Below the pieces are notes generated by a model, which saw only the letters and a list, made by a program, of their open reading frames with translations, did no database searches and was not told the DNA's origin. Positions 40,190-49,256 of a stretch of DNA of 64,000 bases are shown one piece after another. This stretch comes from Shewanella dokdonensis (GTDB lineage: Bacteria > Pseudomonadota > Gammaproteobacteria > Enterobacterales > Shewanellaceae): assembly GCF_018394335.1 (NCBI RefSeq), contig NZ_CP074572.1, forward strand, positions 1,922,001 through 1,986,000, in the 5' to 3' direction. Position 1 is the first letter of the stretch. Each line of letters opens with the position of its first letter. The translations under genes were made by a program, and so were the position numbers.

Positions 40190-42229
40190 ATGACCAACCC
40201 TTTACTGCAAGCCAATGAATTACCACCATTTTCCAGTATAAAACCGGAACATATTCAGCCTGCAGTAGCTCAGGCCATTGCGAAATGTCGCGCTAAAATT
40301 GATGAAGTCCTCGCGAGTGGCGGCCCATATACTTGGGACAATCTGGTGGCACCACTGGAGCAGGTGGATGACGAACTGAGCCAGATCTGGTCGCCGATCT
40401 CGCACATGAATGCGGTGGTCAGTAACGAAGCTTGGCGTGCGGCCCATGACGCTTGCCTGCCACAGTTATCGGAATATGGCACTTATGTTGGGCAGCATCA
40501 GGGGTTGTATCAGGCTTACAAAGCCTTGCATGCATCGCCTGCTTTTACCGAACTGACACAGGCACAGAAAACCGTTATTGAACATAGCCTGCGTGACTTT
40601 GAATTATCTGGCATTGGTCTGGAAGATCAGCAAAAAGCGCGCTATGGCGAAATCGTAAAGCGGATGTCAGAGCTGACCAGTAAATTTTCCAACCAATTAC
40701 TGGATGCCACTCACGCCTGGCATAAATTGATCACCGATAAGGCTGAACTGGCCGGGTTACCTGAATCTGCTGTGGATGCTGCCAAAGCCATGGCCGAAGC
40801 AAAAGCGTTGGACGGCTGGCTGTTCACGCTGGATTATCCTTCCTATCTGCCGGTGATGATGTACAGCGACAACCGTGCGTTGCGTGAAGAGTGCTATCGT
40901 GCGTTTGTCACCCGAGCTTCTGATCAAGGCCCTAATGCGGGCAAGTTTGATAATGGCCCGTTGATGGATGAAATACTCGGCCTGCGTTATGAATTGGCGC
41001 AATTGCTAGGGTTTGACACCTTTGCGGAGAAATCTCTGGCAACCAAAATGGCGGAATCGCCAGCACAGGTCATTGCGTTCTTGAATGAATTGGCACTGCG
41101 CTCGAAGCCACAGGCCAAGGCCGAACTGGCAGAGTTGCAGGCGTTTGCGAAAGCGCAATACGGCGTAACCGAACTGGCGGCCTGGGATTTAAGTTACTAC
41201 GCCGAAAAACTGAAGCAGCATAAATACCAGATCTCGCAAGAACAGTTGCGCCCTTATTTCCCAGAAGACCGAGTGCTGCATGGCTTGTTTTACACCGTTA
41301 AGCGCCTGTTTGGGATCGATGTGCAGGAACAGCAGACATTTGACCGCTGGCATAAAGATGTGCGTTTTTTCAAATTGATTGATGAAACTGGCGAACATCG
41401 TGGCAGTTTCTATCTCGACCTCTATGCTCGCGAAGGTAAACGTGGCGGTGCCTGGATGGATGATTGCCGTGGCCGTCGCGTTACCCGTCATGGTTTGCAA
41501 AGGCCTGTCGCTTACCTCACCTGTAACTTTAACCGTCCAGTGGGGGATAAACCGGCGCTCTTCACCCATGACGAAGTGACTACCCTGTTTCATGAATTTG
41601 GTCATGGCATTCACCATATGCTGACCAAAGTAGATGTTGGCGGGGTTTCCGGTATCAATGGCGTGCCTTGGGATGCGGTGGAATTGCCAAGCCAGTTTAT
41701 GGAAAACTGGTGTTGGTCAGCGGAAGCGTTGGCAGAGATCTCCGGTCATTATCAGAGCGGCGAGCCTTTGCCGAAAGCGATGCTGGATAAGATGCTGGCC
41801 GCCAAGAATTTCCAGTCAGGAATGATGATGTTGCGGCAACTGGAGTTCGCACTGTTCGATTTCCGTCTACACCAAGAATACGACCCTGCCAAAGGCCCAC
41901 ATATCCAACAGACGCTCGATGATGTGCGGCGGCAAGTAGCCGTAGTGATCCCGCCAGCATTTAACCGGTTCCAGCATGGTTTTTCACATATTTTTGCCGG
42001 TGGTTACGCGGCGGGTTACTACAGCTACAAATGGGCAGAAGTGCTCTCTGCTGATGCGTTTTCTCGCTTCGAAGAAGAGGGCGTGTTTAACCAACAGACT
42101 GGCCGTGATTTTCTGCATAACATTCTGGAAAAAGGCGGCTCAGAAGAACCCATGGTGCTGTTTGTGCGTTTCCGTGGGCGAGAACCCAGCATTGATGCGC
42201 TGTTACGTCATTCCGGGATTGCTGCCTGA
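40190..42229 (+). CDS. prlC: Oligopeptidase A
   Basis: A 679-residue M3-family zinc metallopeptidase of standard length. It degrades short cytoplasmic peptides, including cleaved signal peptides. The zinc motif HEFGH is at about residues 468-472 (TLFHEFGHGIHHM), followed by the distal zinc-ligand Glu region and GVSGINGVPWDAVELPSQFMENW. The N-terminal helical part (LLQANELPPFSSIKPEHIQPAV) is characteristic. The frame is intact and a strong terminator follows. Confidence 0.95.
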   Translation: MTNPLLQANELPPFSSIKPEHIQPAVAQAIAKCRAKIDEVLASGGPYTWDNLVAPLEQVDDELSQIWSPISHMNAVVSNEAWRAAHDACLPQLSEYGTYVGQHQGLYQAYKALHASPAFTELTQAQKTVIEHSLRDFELSGIGLEDQQKARYGEIVKRMSELTSKFSNQLLDATHAWHKLITDKAELAGLPESAVDAAKAMAEAKALDGWLFTLDYPSYLPVMMYSDNRALREECYRAFVTRASDQGPNAGKFDNGPLMDEILGLRYELAQLLGFDTFAEKSLATKMAESPAQVIAFLNELALRSKPQAKAELAELQAFAKAQYGVTELAAWDLSYYAEKLKQHKYQISQEQLRPYFPEDRVLHGLFYTVKRLFGIDVQEQQTFDRWHKDVRFFKLIDETGEHRGSFYLDLYAREGKRGGAWMDDCRGRRVTRHGLQRPVAYLTCNFNRPVGDKPALFTHDEVTTLFHEFGHGIHHMLTKVDVGGVSGINGVPWDAVELPSQFMENWCWSAEALAEISGHYQSGEPLPKAMLDKMLAAKNFQSGMMMLRQLEFALFDFRLHQEYDPAKGPHIQQTLDDVRRQVAVVIPPAFNRFQHGFSHIFAGGYAAGYYSYKWAEVLSADAFSRFEEEGVFNQQTGRDFLHNILEKGGSEEPMVLFVRFRGREPSIDALLRHSGIAA

Positions 42230-42252
42230 AACGTGTGTGATGTATGAATATG

Positions 42253-42275
42253 AAAGGCGCCTTCTGGCGCCTTTT
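42253..42275 (+). terminator. Rho-independent terminator after prlC
   Basis: A perfect 9-bp stem (AAAGGCGCC / GGCGCCTTT) with a TTCT loop and a short T-tract, 24 bases past the stop. Confidence 0.85.
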
Positions 42276-42350
42276 GTGATCTAGTTAACACTTGTTGACT
42301 GGTAAGACCTCTGTTAGCCTGAGCTCAATTATGGCAACTGAGCAAGTGCG

Positions 42351-42884
42351 ATGAACCTGTATTTCCGGCTATTTTGGCTGTTACTCTGGCGCATGCGTCA
42401 TGCCCGCAGTATTGATTTCCTTGAAGTTTCCCGTTTAGCTTTCCGCGCCTGGCCAACAGATTGCGACATCAATATGCACCTGACCAACGCCCGTTATCCG
42501 GCACTGATGGATTTAGCACGCACTTTCATGCTGGCAGAAATGGGGTTGTTGAAGCCCTTTCTGCAACGTAAATGGTTGCCGGTAGTCAACGCGTCTGAGT
42601 TCACCTTTATCAGGGATATCAAACCATTACGTAAATTTCATATCGATACCCGGATACTGGGCTGGGACGAAAAGTATTTTTACATTGAACAGCGGTTTGT
42701 GAGTGAGCGAGGGCTGCACGCCATTGCTAATGTCAGAGGTTTGTTCGTCTGTCAGGGCCGCAAAATTGCCACGACAGAGCTGCTGCAAGCCGCACAATAT
42801 CAGGGAAATATGCCACAACTGGCAGAGGATGTGCTGACCTGGAAACAGTTACTGCAATCCAAAAAGCAGCAAAATCAGGCATAA
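42351..42884 (+). CDS. Thioesterase-like protein (hotdog fold, Them6 type)
   Basis: A 177-residue protein with an N-terminal hydrophobic segment (MNLYFRLFWLLLW) and a hotdog domain. The motif FRAWPTDCDINMHLTNARYPALMDLARTFML holds the conserved D-x-N-x-H-(L/M)-N pattern of the acyl-CoA thioesterase superfamily. The later block RKFHIDTRILGWDEKYFYIEQRFV forms the central strands. A cytoplasmic-face acyl thioester hydrolase is probable; the substrate is unknown. It converges with the GST gene, stop to stop within four bases. Confidence 0.82.
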   Translation: MNLYFRLFWLLLWRMRHARSIDFLEVSRLAFRAWPTDCDINMHLTNARYPALMDLARTFMLAEMGLLKPFLQRKWLPVVNASEFTFIRDIKPLRKFHIDTRILGWDEKYFYIEQRFVSERGLHAIANVRGLFVCQGRKIATTELLQAAQYQGNMPQLAEDVLTWKQLLQSKKQQNQA

Positions 42885-42888
42885 GCAA

Positions 42889-43539
42889 TCAGGACGTGCG
42901 TTGGCCGTTTTGCTGGCGTTGCTGTAATTGTTCAACCTCATCCTGTACCAGCATCCAGGAGCCACGTAACTGGGCATGCAACCAGTAGCTGCCCAGTGCC
43001 GGAAAATCCAATAGGTTAAAATGCGTTGGTAATGCCGCCAGACTGGGAATGAGCGCACAGTCGGCCATGGTGAAGCCTTCGCCACACAACCAATGGTGCT
43101 GCTCTAATTGCTGTTCTAGCTGTTCCAGTAAGGTGCGAATACGGTTTTCTAGTTGTCGTTGCAATAAAGGTTGTTGCAGCTCTTTCGGTAATCTCTGTTG
43201 TTGTTCCAATTGCAGCAGTGGATAGCTGAGGTAATTGTCTATCAGTCGATCATACAGTCGCACCTGCAACTGCTGCGGGGCGGCGTCCGGGAGTAGCTTA
43301 CTGCCGCTATCTCCTATGTGATCCAAATACTCCACTATGATGCTGGATTCGGGTAACTGGCTGCCGTCGCTGGCGATCAGCAGGGGTAGACGACACAGAG
43401 GTTGCAGTTCGGCAAAGGCTCGCCGTTGCAGCGGATCGTGCAAATCGGTCACCCGAGGCAGAAAACTCAGCTGTTTTTCGAACATCGCCAGCAATACTTT
43501 TTGCGAATGGCGAAACAACGGGTAGTAATAAAGCTCCAT
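42889..43539 (-). CDS. Glutathione S-transferase family protein
   Basis: The ATG at 43539 (MELYYYPLFRHSQKVLLAMFEK) has GGAGG six bases ahead, giving 216 residues. The N-terminal thioredoxin-fold domain carries the glutathione-binding cis-Pro and SNAIL-like motif (LCRLPLLIA... LPESSIIVEYLD). The C-terminal helical domain includes HHWLCGEGFTMADCALIPSLAAL, the typical N-capping box. The catalytic residue near the N-terminus would be Ser-12 or His-11 rather than Cys. The role may be detoxification or thiol chemistry. Confidence 0.87.
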   Translation of the reverse strand: MELYYYPLFRHSQKVLLAMFEKQLSFLPRVTDLHDPLQRRAFAELQPLCRLPLLIASDGSQLPESSIIVEYLDHIGDSGSKLLPDAAPQQLQVRLYDRLIDNYLSYPLLQLEQQQRLPKELQQPLLQRQLENRIRTLLEQLEQQLEQHHWLCGEGFTMADCALIPSLAALPTHFNLLDFPALGSYWLHAQLRGSWMLVQDEVEQLQQRQQNGQRTS

Positions 43540-43570
43540 GGTGCCCTCCGGCAAACGCGTCCCTATAACT

Positions 43571-44472
43571 TTAGCGGTTCATGGCCGATCGCCCCAGTTG
43601 TTGCTGTAAAAAATCCAGCAACACTTGCATGCGCGGGGGCAAGATCTCTGTGCAAGATAGATAGCTGCGCAGTGTCACTGTTGCCAACTGATAATTAGGC
43701 AGCAGCCAATGCAGTTGTTTGAGCAACTGTTCACCCAACAGATATTCTGGCAATACGGCAATCCCCATTCCTTGTAGTACCAGTTCCCGTAATGCGAGTA
43801 ATTGGTTACAACAAATGATAGGCGTTAGCCGCACCTGTAGTGCTTCTGCTACCGGCCCCTGCAGTGCCAGCAGTTGTGGCAGCAGTTCAGTGCCATTGCT
43901 CAAATAGGGATATTGCCCCAAACGGTCGGGGTGTAACGGGTTACCGTAACGTTCCAATAGAGCCGGAGACGCTACTAAGTGTTGAGTAAATTGCGCTAAT
44001 GCCGTGCCACCGCTTGGTGTTGCGGTTGCTTCTGCACATAACAACAGATCCGGTTGTCGTAGCCGTAATTCGGTTAATGGGAGATCAAGCCATAAATTCA
44101 GTTGCAGGTGTGGCTGCTGTTGCTGAAAACGGGGCAGTAACGGGATGAGTAACGCTTGAGCAATATCGGCCGTGGTCGCGATACTGATAGTACCAAACAG
44201 CGCTGCGGGGCTGGCGCTCGCTGTTGTTCGGCTTGTTTTGCCAGTTGCAGTAATTCGGCACAATTACGGAAGAATTCCCGGCCATTGTCTGTCAGACTGA
44301 TATTGCGGGTCGTACGATTGAGTAAACGACAATTGAGGCGTTGTTCCAGTTTTTTCAGGTGTTGACTGACCATAGAACGGCTGATGTTGAGCGCCATTGC
44401 CGCCGCAGTGAGTGAGCCTTGCTCCACAACGGTGGCAAATACCAGCATGCGATATAACTGAAAAGCGTCCAT
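43571..44472 (-). CDS. LysR-family transcriptional regulator, frame broken once
   Basis: The restored protein has 300 residues from ATG 44472 (MDAFQLYRML). The helix-turn-helix is FATVVEQGSLTAAAMALNISRSMVSQHLKKLEQRL; the effector domain follows. The frame is lost at GGGG (44207-44210, plus strand). One added base joins KQAEQQRAPAPAALFGTISI and continues through TADIAQALLIPLLPRF to LLDFLQQQLGRSAMNR. As read, the N-terminal half would stop at 44098. It sits divergent from the Tag-like gene and upstream of the GST gene on the same strand; either may be a target. Confidence 0.86.
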
Positions 44473-44591
44473 AAGGGTTGCCTGTTTAGCCAGAGTAACC
44501 AAAACTATAAGTTAAACACTGATTATTTAATTTCGCCACGCAGGGGCGGCATGTCTGGCTCCCCGGTGGTTGTCAGGTAGGGACACATACC

Positions 44592-45279
44592 ATGAATAAA
44601 CCTGAAGCGTTTGATGAGATATATGCCCGTGCCAGTGAACGCAAGGGCGGCGATGAACGGCTCGAAAGCCTGCTACCAGCCGTGTTGACTCCAGAAGAGT
44701 TACAACAGTATGCCGATGCCGAATTGTTATCGGCAATGAGCAAGCAGGTGTTTCAGAGTGGTTTTGTCTGGAAAGTGGTGGAGCATAAATGGCCGCTGTA
44801 CCAACAGGCATTTTTTAATTTTGAGCCGCTGAAAATACTGATGCTGTCACCGGAACAGATCCAGCAACGTGCCGCAGATCCGCAGCTTATCCGCCATCTT
44901 AAAAAACACAGGCGATTTATGACAATGCCTTGATGGTAAGAGAAATCGCTCAGGAACATGGCAGTCTGGCGCGTTATATTGCGCTGTGGCCAGTAGAAGA
45001 GATTACGGGCTTGTGGCAACAGCTGAAACAGCGTGGTGCCAGATTGGGCGGCAATACTGGCCCATATTTTCTGCGGAATATTGGCAAGGATACTTTTTGC
45101 TGACGGAAGATGTCAAAGGTTATTTTAAGGCGCAGCAGTTAGTGGATGCTAGTTTTACCTCGGCAAGTGGCCTGAATCAGGTGCAGGCTGTGTTTAATCA
45201 TTGGCAACAGAGCAGTGGACGCAGCATGGCACAGATTAGCCGGATCTTGTCGTGCAGTGTGGGTGATAATCGACTATGA
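44592..45279 (+). CDS. DNA-3-methyladenine glycosylase I-like protein, frame broken twice
   Basis: The restored protein has 229 residues and belongs to the Tag family, which removes alkylated adenine from DNA. Supporting blocks are GFVWKVVEHKWPLYQQAFFNFEP, the helix-hairpin-like LKKTQAIYDNALMVREIAQEHGS, and GNTGPYFLRNIGKDTFLLTEDV. The frame breaks in A6 (44901-44906) and T5 (45094-45098); one added base each restores continuity to the stop at 45279. The zinc ligands of E. coli Tag are not evident, so it may be a divergent relative. Confidence 0.78.
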
Positions 45280-45298
45280 AAAAAGATCAAAATAATGC

Positions 45299-45327
45299 TT
45301 GCGAATCTAAATGAGAATTATTACTAT
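45299..45327 (+). promoter_or_regulatory. Sigma-70 promoter of ryhB
   Basis: TTGCGA (45299-45304) and TACTAT (45322-45327) lie exactly 17 bases apart, each with four matches to the consensus hexamers. This predicts a transcript start near 45334. The Fur box overlaps the spacer and the -10 element. Confidence 0.6.
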
Positions 45328-45328
45328 T
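45310..45328. promoter_or_regulatory. Fur box controlling ryhB
   Basis: AATGAGAATTATTACTATT matches the 9-1-9 Fur palindrome (AATGAnAATnATTnTCATT) with two adjacent mismatches. It covers the -10 region of the promoter just upstream of the small-RNA core, as expected for a gene repressed when iron is plentiful. Confidence 0.8.
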
Positions 45329-45333
45329 AAGTT

Positions 45334-45462
45334 GCGTTCCAAAACTCATCCTTAATGACAAGTTTTGCGGTAATGACTTCGAATTATGGTGTTCCTGAGT
45401 TTGCAAAGCACGACATTGCTCACACACTCTTTGTGGCCGGGTTAATAACCCGGTCTTTTTTT
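45334..45462 (+). ncRNA. ryhB: RyhB, iron-responsive small regulatory RNA
   Basis: The stretch 45405-45424, AAAGCACGACATTGCTCACA, is identical to the conserved pairing core of E. coli RyhB as I remember it. It is preceded by a promoter overlapped by a Fur box and followed by a strong terminator, defining a transcript of about 129 bases. RyhB pairs, with Hfq, to messages for iron-using proteins and lowers their translation during iron starvation. The setting, between a Tag-like gene and a sensor-kinase gene, agrees with the position I recall for Shewanella oneidensis ryhB. The 5' end is predicted from promoter spacing only. Confidence 0.9.
45435..45462 (+). terminator. Rho-independent terminator of ryhB
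   Basis: A 9-bp stem (GGCCGGGTT / AACCCGGTC, one G-T pair) with an AAT loop and seven Ts. The T-tract lies on the plus strand, so it serves ryhB rather than the convergent kinase gene. Confidence 0.9.
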
Positions 45463-45467
45463 ATCTA

Positions 45468-47593
45468 TTAATCGCTATGCTCAGTTTTGCCAAACAGTGG
45501 ATCATCTACGGGTGGGTTAAACGGTTCTTTGGCTTGGTGATGCAAGGTGATGGTGAAGAGTGTGCCAGTTCCGACGATGGAACGAACATCGATCGTGCCA
45601 CCTATGCGGTTGATGATCCCGTAACTCAATGATAAGCCTAAGCCAGTACCATCTTTGCGGGTGGTATAAAACGGGTCAAAAATGCGCCCCATCTGCTCTG
45701 CGGGGATGCCGCGGCCCTCATCTTCAATCTCAATTCTGGCGCCAATCGGTTTACCTTTTACTACCCAGTCATAAGTACGCAGCCAAATGCGGCCTTTGCC
45801 ATCCATCGCATGCGCGGCATTCATCACCATATTGATCAATACTTGCAATAACTGCGGTCGATTGACTTCTACCGGGTAGCTGGCATTGAGTTCAGGCAAT
45901 AACACCACTTCCTGCTTGCCAAGCGAGTGACGCACCAGCAACTGCATCTCTTCAATGATGGGGGTCAATTGCTGGATCTCTAACGGTGCGTTAAATTCGC
46001 CTGGCCGGCTGTACTGTAATAAACTGCGGATAATGGTACTGATACGGCCAACTTGCTGAATAATAAGATTAATCTCTTCTTCTACAACCTTGGCATTATC
46101 GCCCAGTTCATAACGCAATAGCTCCATATTGCCGAGGATCACCGCGGTGGGATTATTGATTTCATGAGCGATGCCTGCGGTAAGTTCCCCCAGCGCTGTG
46201 AGCTTTTCATTGGTGACCAGTTGGTGACGGGTTTCATTCAGCAGCTTAACGTTTTTCTGGAGTTCTTCGGTTTTTTCTTGCTGCTGCGGGTACGTTCTTC
46301 GACCTTCATCTCCAACTGTTCGGCAGCCGCCTGGATTTGCGTATTGCGGTGTTGTAACAGATCCAGCATCCGATCAAACTGCTCAGCCAGATTTGCCAGT
46401 TCATTGTCCCGATCCAGCCCCAGTGCACCGATGCGCATGTTGTGACCAGACTGTACGGCGTTAACCACATGATGAATGCGCTCAATGGGCTGCAACAAGC
46501 TGTAAGCACCGCGATACACCAGCATGCCGGAGACCAGCAACACCAACATCAATATGGTGCCGAGTTCAATAATATTCAGCAGATAGTTATGGATGAAGGG
46601 AGCTTCGGAAAAACCACTGTAGATCATGCCGATACGTTTACCGCGAATATCTTCTAGCGGGGCATAGGCGGAGATAAACCAGTCGTTATAGACAAATGCT
46701 CTGTCGATCCACAGCTTGCCTTGATCCAGCACTTTTTGCCGGACTTCTTCAGAGACCAGCGTGCCGAGTGCCCGGCCCTGCATGCTATCGTGGCCTGGGC
46801 CTATATTCAGCGGCACATTGGTACTGATACGAATGTTGTCGAGGAAGATAGTCACTGTGCCGATGGAGTGATCCGGCAGTGTCCCGCGGTCATACACCAA
46901 GTCGCGGATATGGTCGACGATACGAGTATCGCCATTGATCAGTATCCCACCGTCCAGATACCAACCAACATGTCCTTGGGCATCGGGTACGGGTAACAAA
47001 CTACGACTCAAGAGCCCACGGTTTTCTTCTGTGTTTTTAGGGGCTTGTGCCCTTGGGGTCACCACTATTGGAACATGGGCACGTTGGGCTAAATTACTGT
47101 CTATGCGCGTTAGTTCGGAGACTCCCAGCACCATCAGCCCGGAATACGCCTGGTGGCCGATAACTCTGGGTAACATCTGGCGTAGTTGAGGATCTCCGGC
47201 GACGTTATCAATACTCACCAGTCGCAGAAAATCCAGATTCAGTAATTTCTGTTGTTGCTGTAGAAATTCGCGAATGTTTTCCAGCTGTTGATTATCGCCA
47301 TTTTCTACGGCGCGAAAAGCGGTCTGGAATTCATAAGAGTGCATGACTCTTTCTAGCTGCTTTTCCTGATGTTCTTGTACCGACGACAGTGTGTTTATTG
47401 CCACCGTCAGATCGGCTTTTACCTTCATAAACAGCTGCTTGCCTGTGTAGCTGATATTCCAGTAAATCGTGATAAACACCAGACTCACCAGTGTCAGCAG
47501 GATCGGCAGCAGTGTCAGGATCAAAATGCGATAGCGCACCTTGGCCCGCATCTGCCGCCAGGTTATGCCGAAAAACCGCTGGAACAGAGACAC
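45468..47593 (-). CDS. Membrane sensor histidine kinase of a sigma-54 two-component system, frame broken once
   Basis: The restored protein has 708 residues. A transmembrane helix (about 20-45) is followed by a large periplasmic Cache-like sensor (about 46-340), a second helix (about 345-365, LGTILMLVLLVSGMLVYRGAY), HAMP, a coiled coil, HisKA and HATPase. The phosphoacceptor His is in GELTAGIAHEINNP (codon near 46164-46166). ATPase boxes are VLINMVMNAAHAMDG, DEGRGIPAE and GTGLGLSLSYGI. The frame breaks near the T6 run at 46271-46276. It is coupled to the response-regulator gene upstream. The signal may be molybdate, tungstate or a respiratory cue (inference from target genes). Confidence 0.88.
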
Positions 47594-49006
47594 TTAATCC
47601 TCCGCGTCTGGGTCGGTGTCAAACCACTCTTTATATTTACGATCTAATGTTTTACGTGAGACTCCCAGAATTCTGGCGGCGGCTGATTTGTTGCCGCCAT
47701 GAGCATCAACTACGGCTGTGACATGATCGCGTTCTACATCTTTTAATGGCCAATCTAACGGGTAACCGGTCTGCACTGGTTGTTCTATTTTGGGCAGATC
47801 TTTCCAATATTCAGCGGGTGGTTTACCCAGTAGCAGGCAACGTTCAATCATGTTGCGTAACTCGCGGATATTTCCGGGCCAAGAATATTGCTGTAGTTTC
47901 AGCAGATCTTCATGGCTCCATACCACTTCGCGTACCCCCAGTTCTGCGCCCAACTGCCGGGTAAAGTGATGGGTGAGTTCCACCACATCTTCGGGGCGAT
48001 TACGCAACGGCGGGATCACGATATTGAGTACATTTAGTCGATAAAACAGATCGCGACGGAACTCTCCGGCTTCCACTTCTTCGGCCAGTTTACGGTTAGT
48101 GGCGGCGATAACCCTGACATCAATCGCCACTTCTTTCTCACTGCCGACCGGGCGAATGGATTTTTGCTCCAGCACCCGCAACAGTGACGTCTGCATCTTC
48201 AGTGGCATTTCACCGATTTCGTCGAGAAAAATGGTGCCACCAGAGGCGAAACTGAACAGACCTTCGCGATTACCTTTAGCACCGGTGAATGAACCGGCGG
48301 TGTGACCAAACAGTTCACTCTCTAGCAGTTCAGGGGCAATGGCACCGCAGTTTACTGGCACGAACGGCCCTTGACGGCCACTGAGCAGGTGCAACTGCCG
48401 GGCAACCAGCTCTTTGCCTGTGCCAGATTCCCCTTCAATAAGGATGACTGAGTTGGTGGGCGCCACGCGTTCAATGATGCGTTTTACCTCTTTCATGGCA
48501 TCACTGTTGCCGATGATGGAGGAGGAGTAACCGGCGGAAACCTCGCGGCGTAACATCAGGTTTTCCCGCTTCAGCAGTCGCCGTTCAATACAGCGATCCA
48601 CCGACTGCATCATCTGATCCAGATGGAATGGCTTCAGGATAAAATCAGATGCTCCCGCACGCAGTGCCTGAATTGCCACATCCATGTCGGCATAGCCGGT
48701 CATAAAAATGATGTCGGAGCGACGTTCTTGATCGTCCAGTGCTTCACGCCATTCAATGCCGGAACGTCCCGGTAAGCGAATATCGACGATCAACAGATCA
48801 AAATGGCAGCGGCTGCGCAACTGTTCCGCCTCTTCGATGCTGGCGGCGGTTTCGACCAACGCAAATTTCTTGGCCAGCGCTTTGCTGAGGAAACTACGCA
48901 TTCCCGGTTCATCGTCGACGATCAATACCGATACCGCAGACGGCAGTGGTTTCAGTGGCGGATCAATTTGGCTCATAGAATTATTCGGCAAGACATTTTG
49001 ACTCAT
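47594..49006 (-). CDS. Sigma-54-dependent response regulator (NtrC/DctD type)
   Basis: A 470-residue protein with three domains: receiver (about 25-145, phospho-Asp in LLIVDIRLPG), AAA+ sigma-54 activation domain (about 165-395) and a Fis-type helix-turn-helix (about 430-462, NKSAAARILGVSRKTLDRKYKEW). Walker A is GESGTGKE and Walker B is GGTIFLDEIGEM. The sigma-54 contact loop reads GSFTGA instead of the usual GAFTGA. It is divergent from tupABC, whose upstream region has a sigma-54 promoter, so that operon is its likely target. The stop lies one base before the kinase start. Confidence 0.93.
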   Translation of the reverse strand: MSQNVLPNNSMSQIDPPLKPLPSAVSVLIVDDEPGMRSFLSKALAKKFALVETAASIEEAEQLRSRCHFDLLIVDIRLPGRSGIEWREALDDQERRSDIIFMTGYADMDVAIQALRAGASDFILKPFHLDQMMQSVDRCIERRLLKRENLMLRREVSAGYSSSIIGNSDAMKEVKRIIERVAPTNSVILIEGESGTGKELVARQLHLLSGRQGPFVPVNCGAIAPELLESELFGHTAGSFTGAKGNREGLFSFASGGTIFLDEIGEMPLKMQTSLLRVLEQKSIRPVGSEKEVAIDVRVIAATNRKLAEEVEAGEFRRDLFYRLNVLNIVIPPLRNRPEDVVELTHHFTRQLGAELGVREVVWSHEDLLKLQQYSWPGNIRELRNMIERCLLLGKPPAEYWKDLPKIEQPVQTGYPLDWPLKDVERDHVTAVVDAHGGNKSAAARILGVSRKTLDRKYKEWFDTDPDAED

Positions 49007-49104
49007 TAGCGTAACATTCTATCATTGATGTTGCCTAATTTGGTCAGTATGGGTCACGCAAAAACCAGTGTGTGACAAAATGTCTGGATAAATTTCGACA
49101 GAGT

Positions 49105-49120
49105 TGTGATGTGGATCACG
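49105..49120. promoter_or_regulatory. CRP-like site upstream of the tup-mob-moa operon
   Basis: TGTGATGTGGATCACG fits the TGTGA-N6-TCACA consensus with one mismatch in the last base. It lies 43 bases before the sigma-54 promoter. In Shewanella, CRP governs much of anaerobic respiration, so a link to cofactor demand makes sense. Confidence 0.55.
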
Positions 49121-49162
49121 TGATAGTCTCTTACCTGTACGCATTTTGCGCAAAATTGGTAG

Positions 49163-49178
49163 TGGCATCCAAATTGCT
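49163..49178 (+). promoter_or_regulatory. Sigma-54 (-24/-12) promoter of the tup-mob-moa operon
   Basis: TGGCATCCAAATTGCT has the essential GG and GC separated by exactly ten bases and matches TGGCACGNNNNTTGCW at nearly all positions. It lies 79 bases before tupA. Further upstream, GTCACGC and GTGTGAC (49053-49076) form an inverted repeat that could bind the adjacent response regulator. Confidence 0.75.
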
Positions 49179-49256
49179 ACAATTGGCCGGAATAAAAAAA
49201 TGGACGAGGTTTCCCACTATGAATGGCGACCCGTTCGCTATTATCAAGGAGCAATC

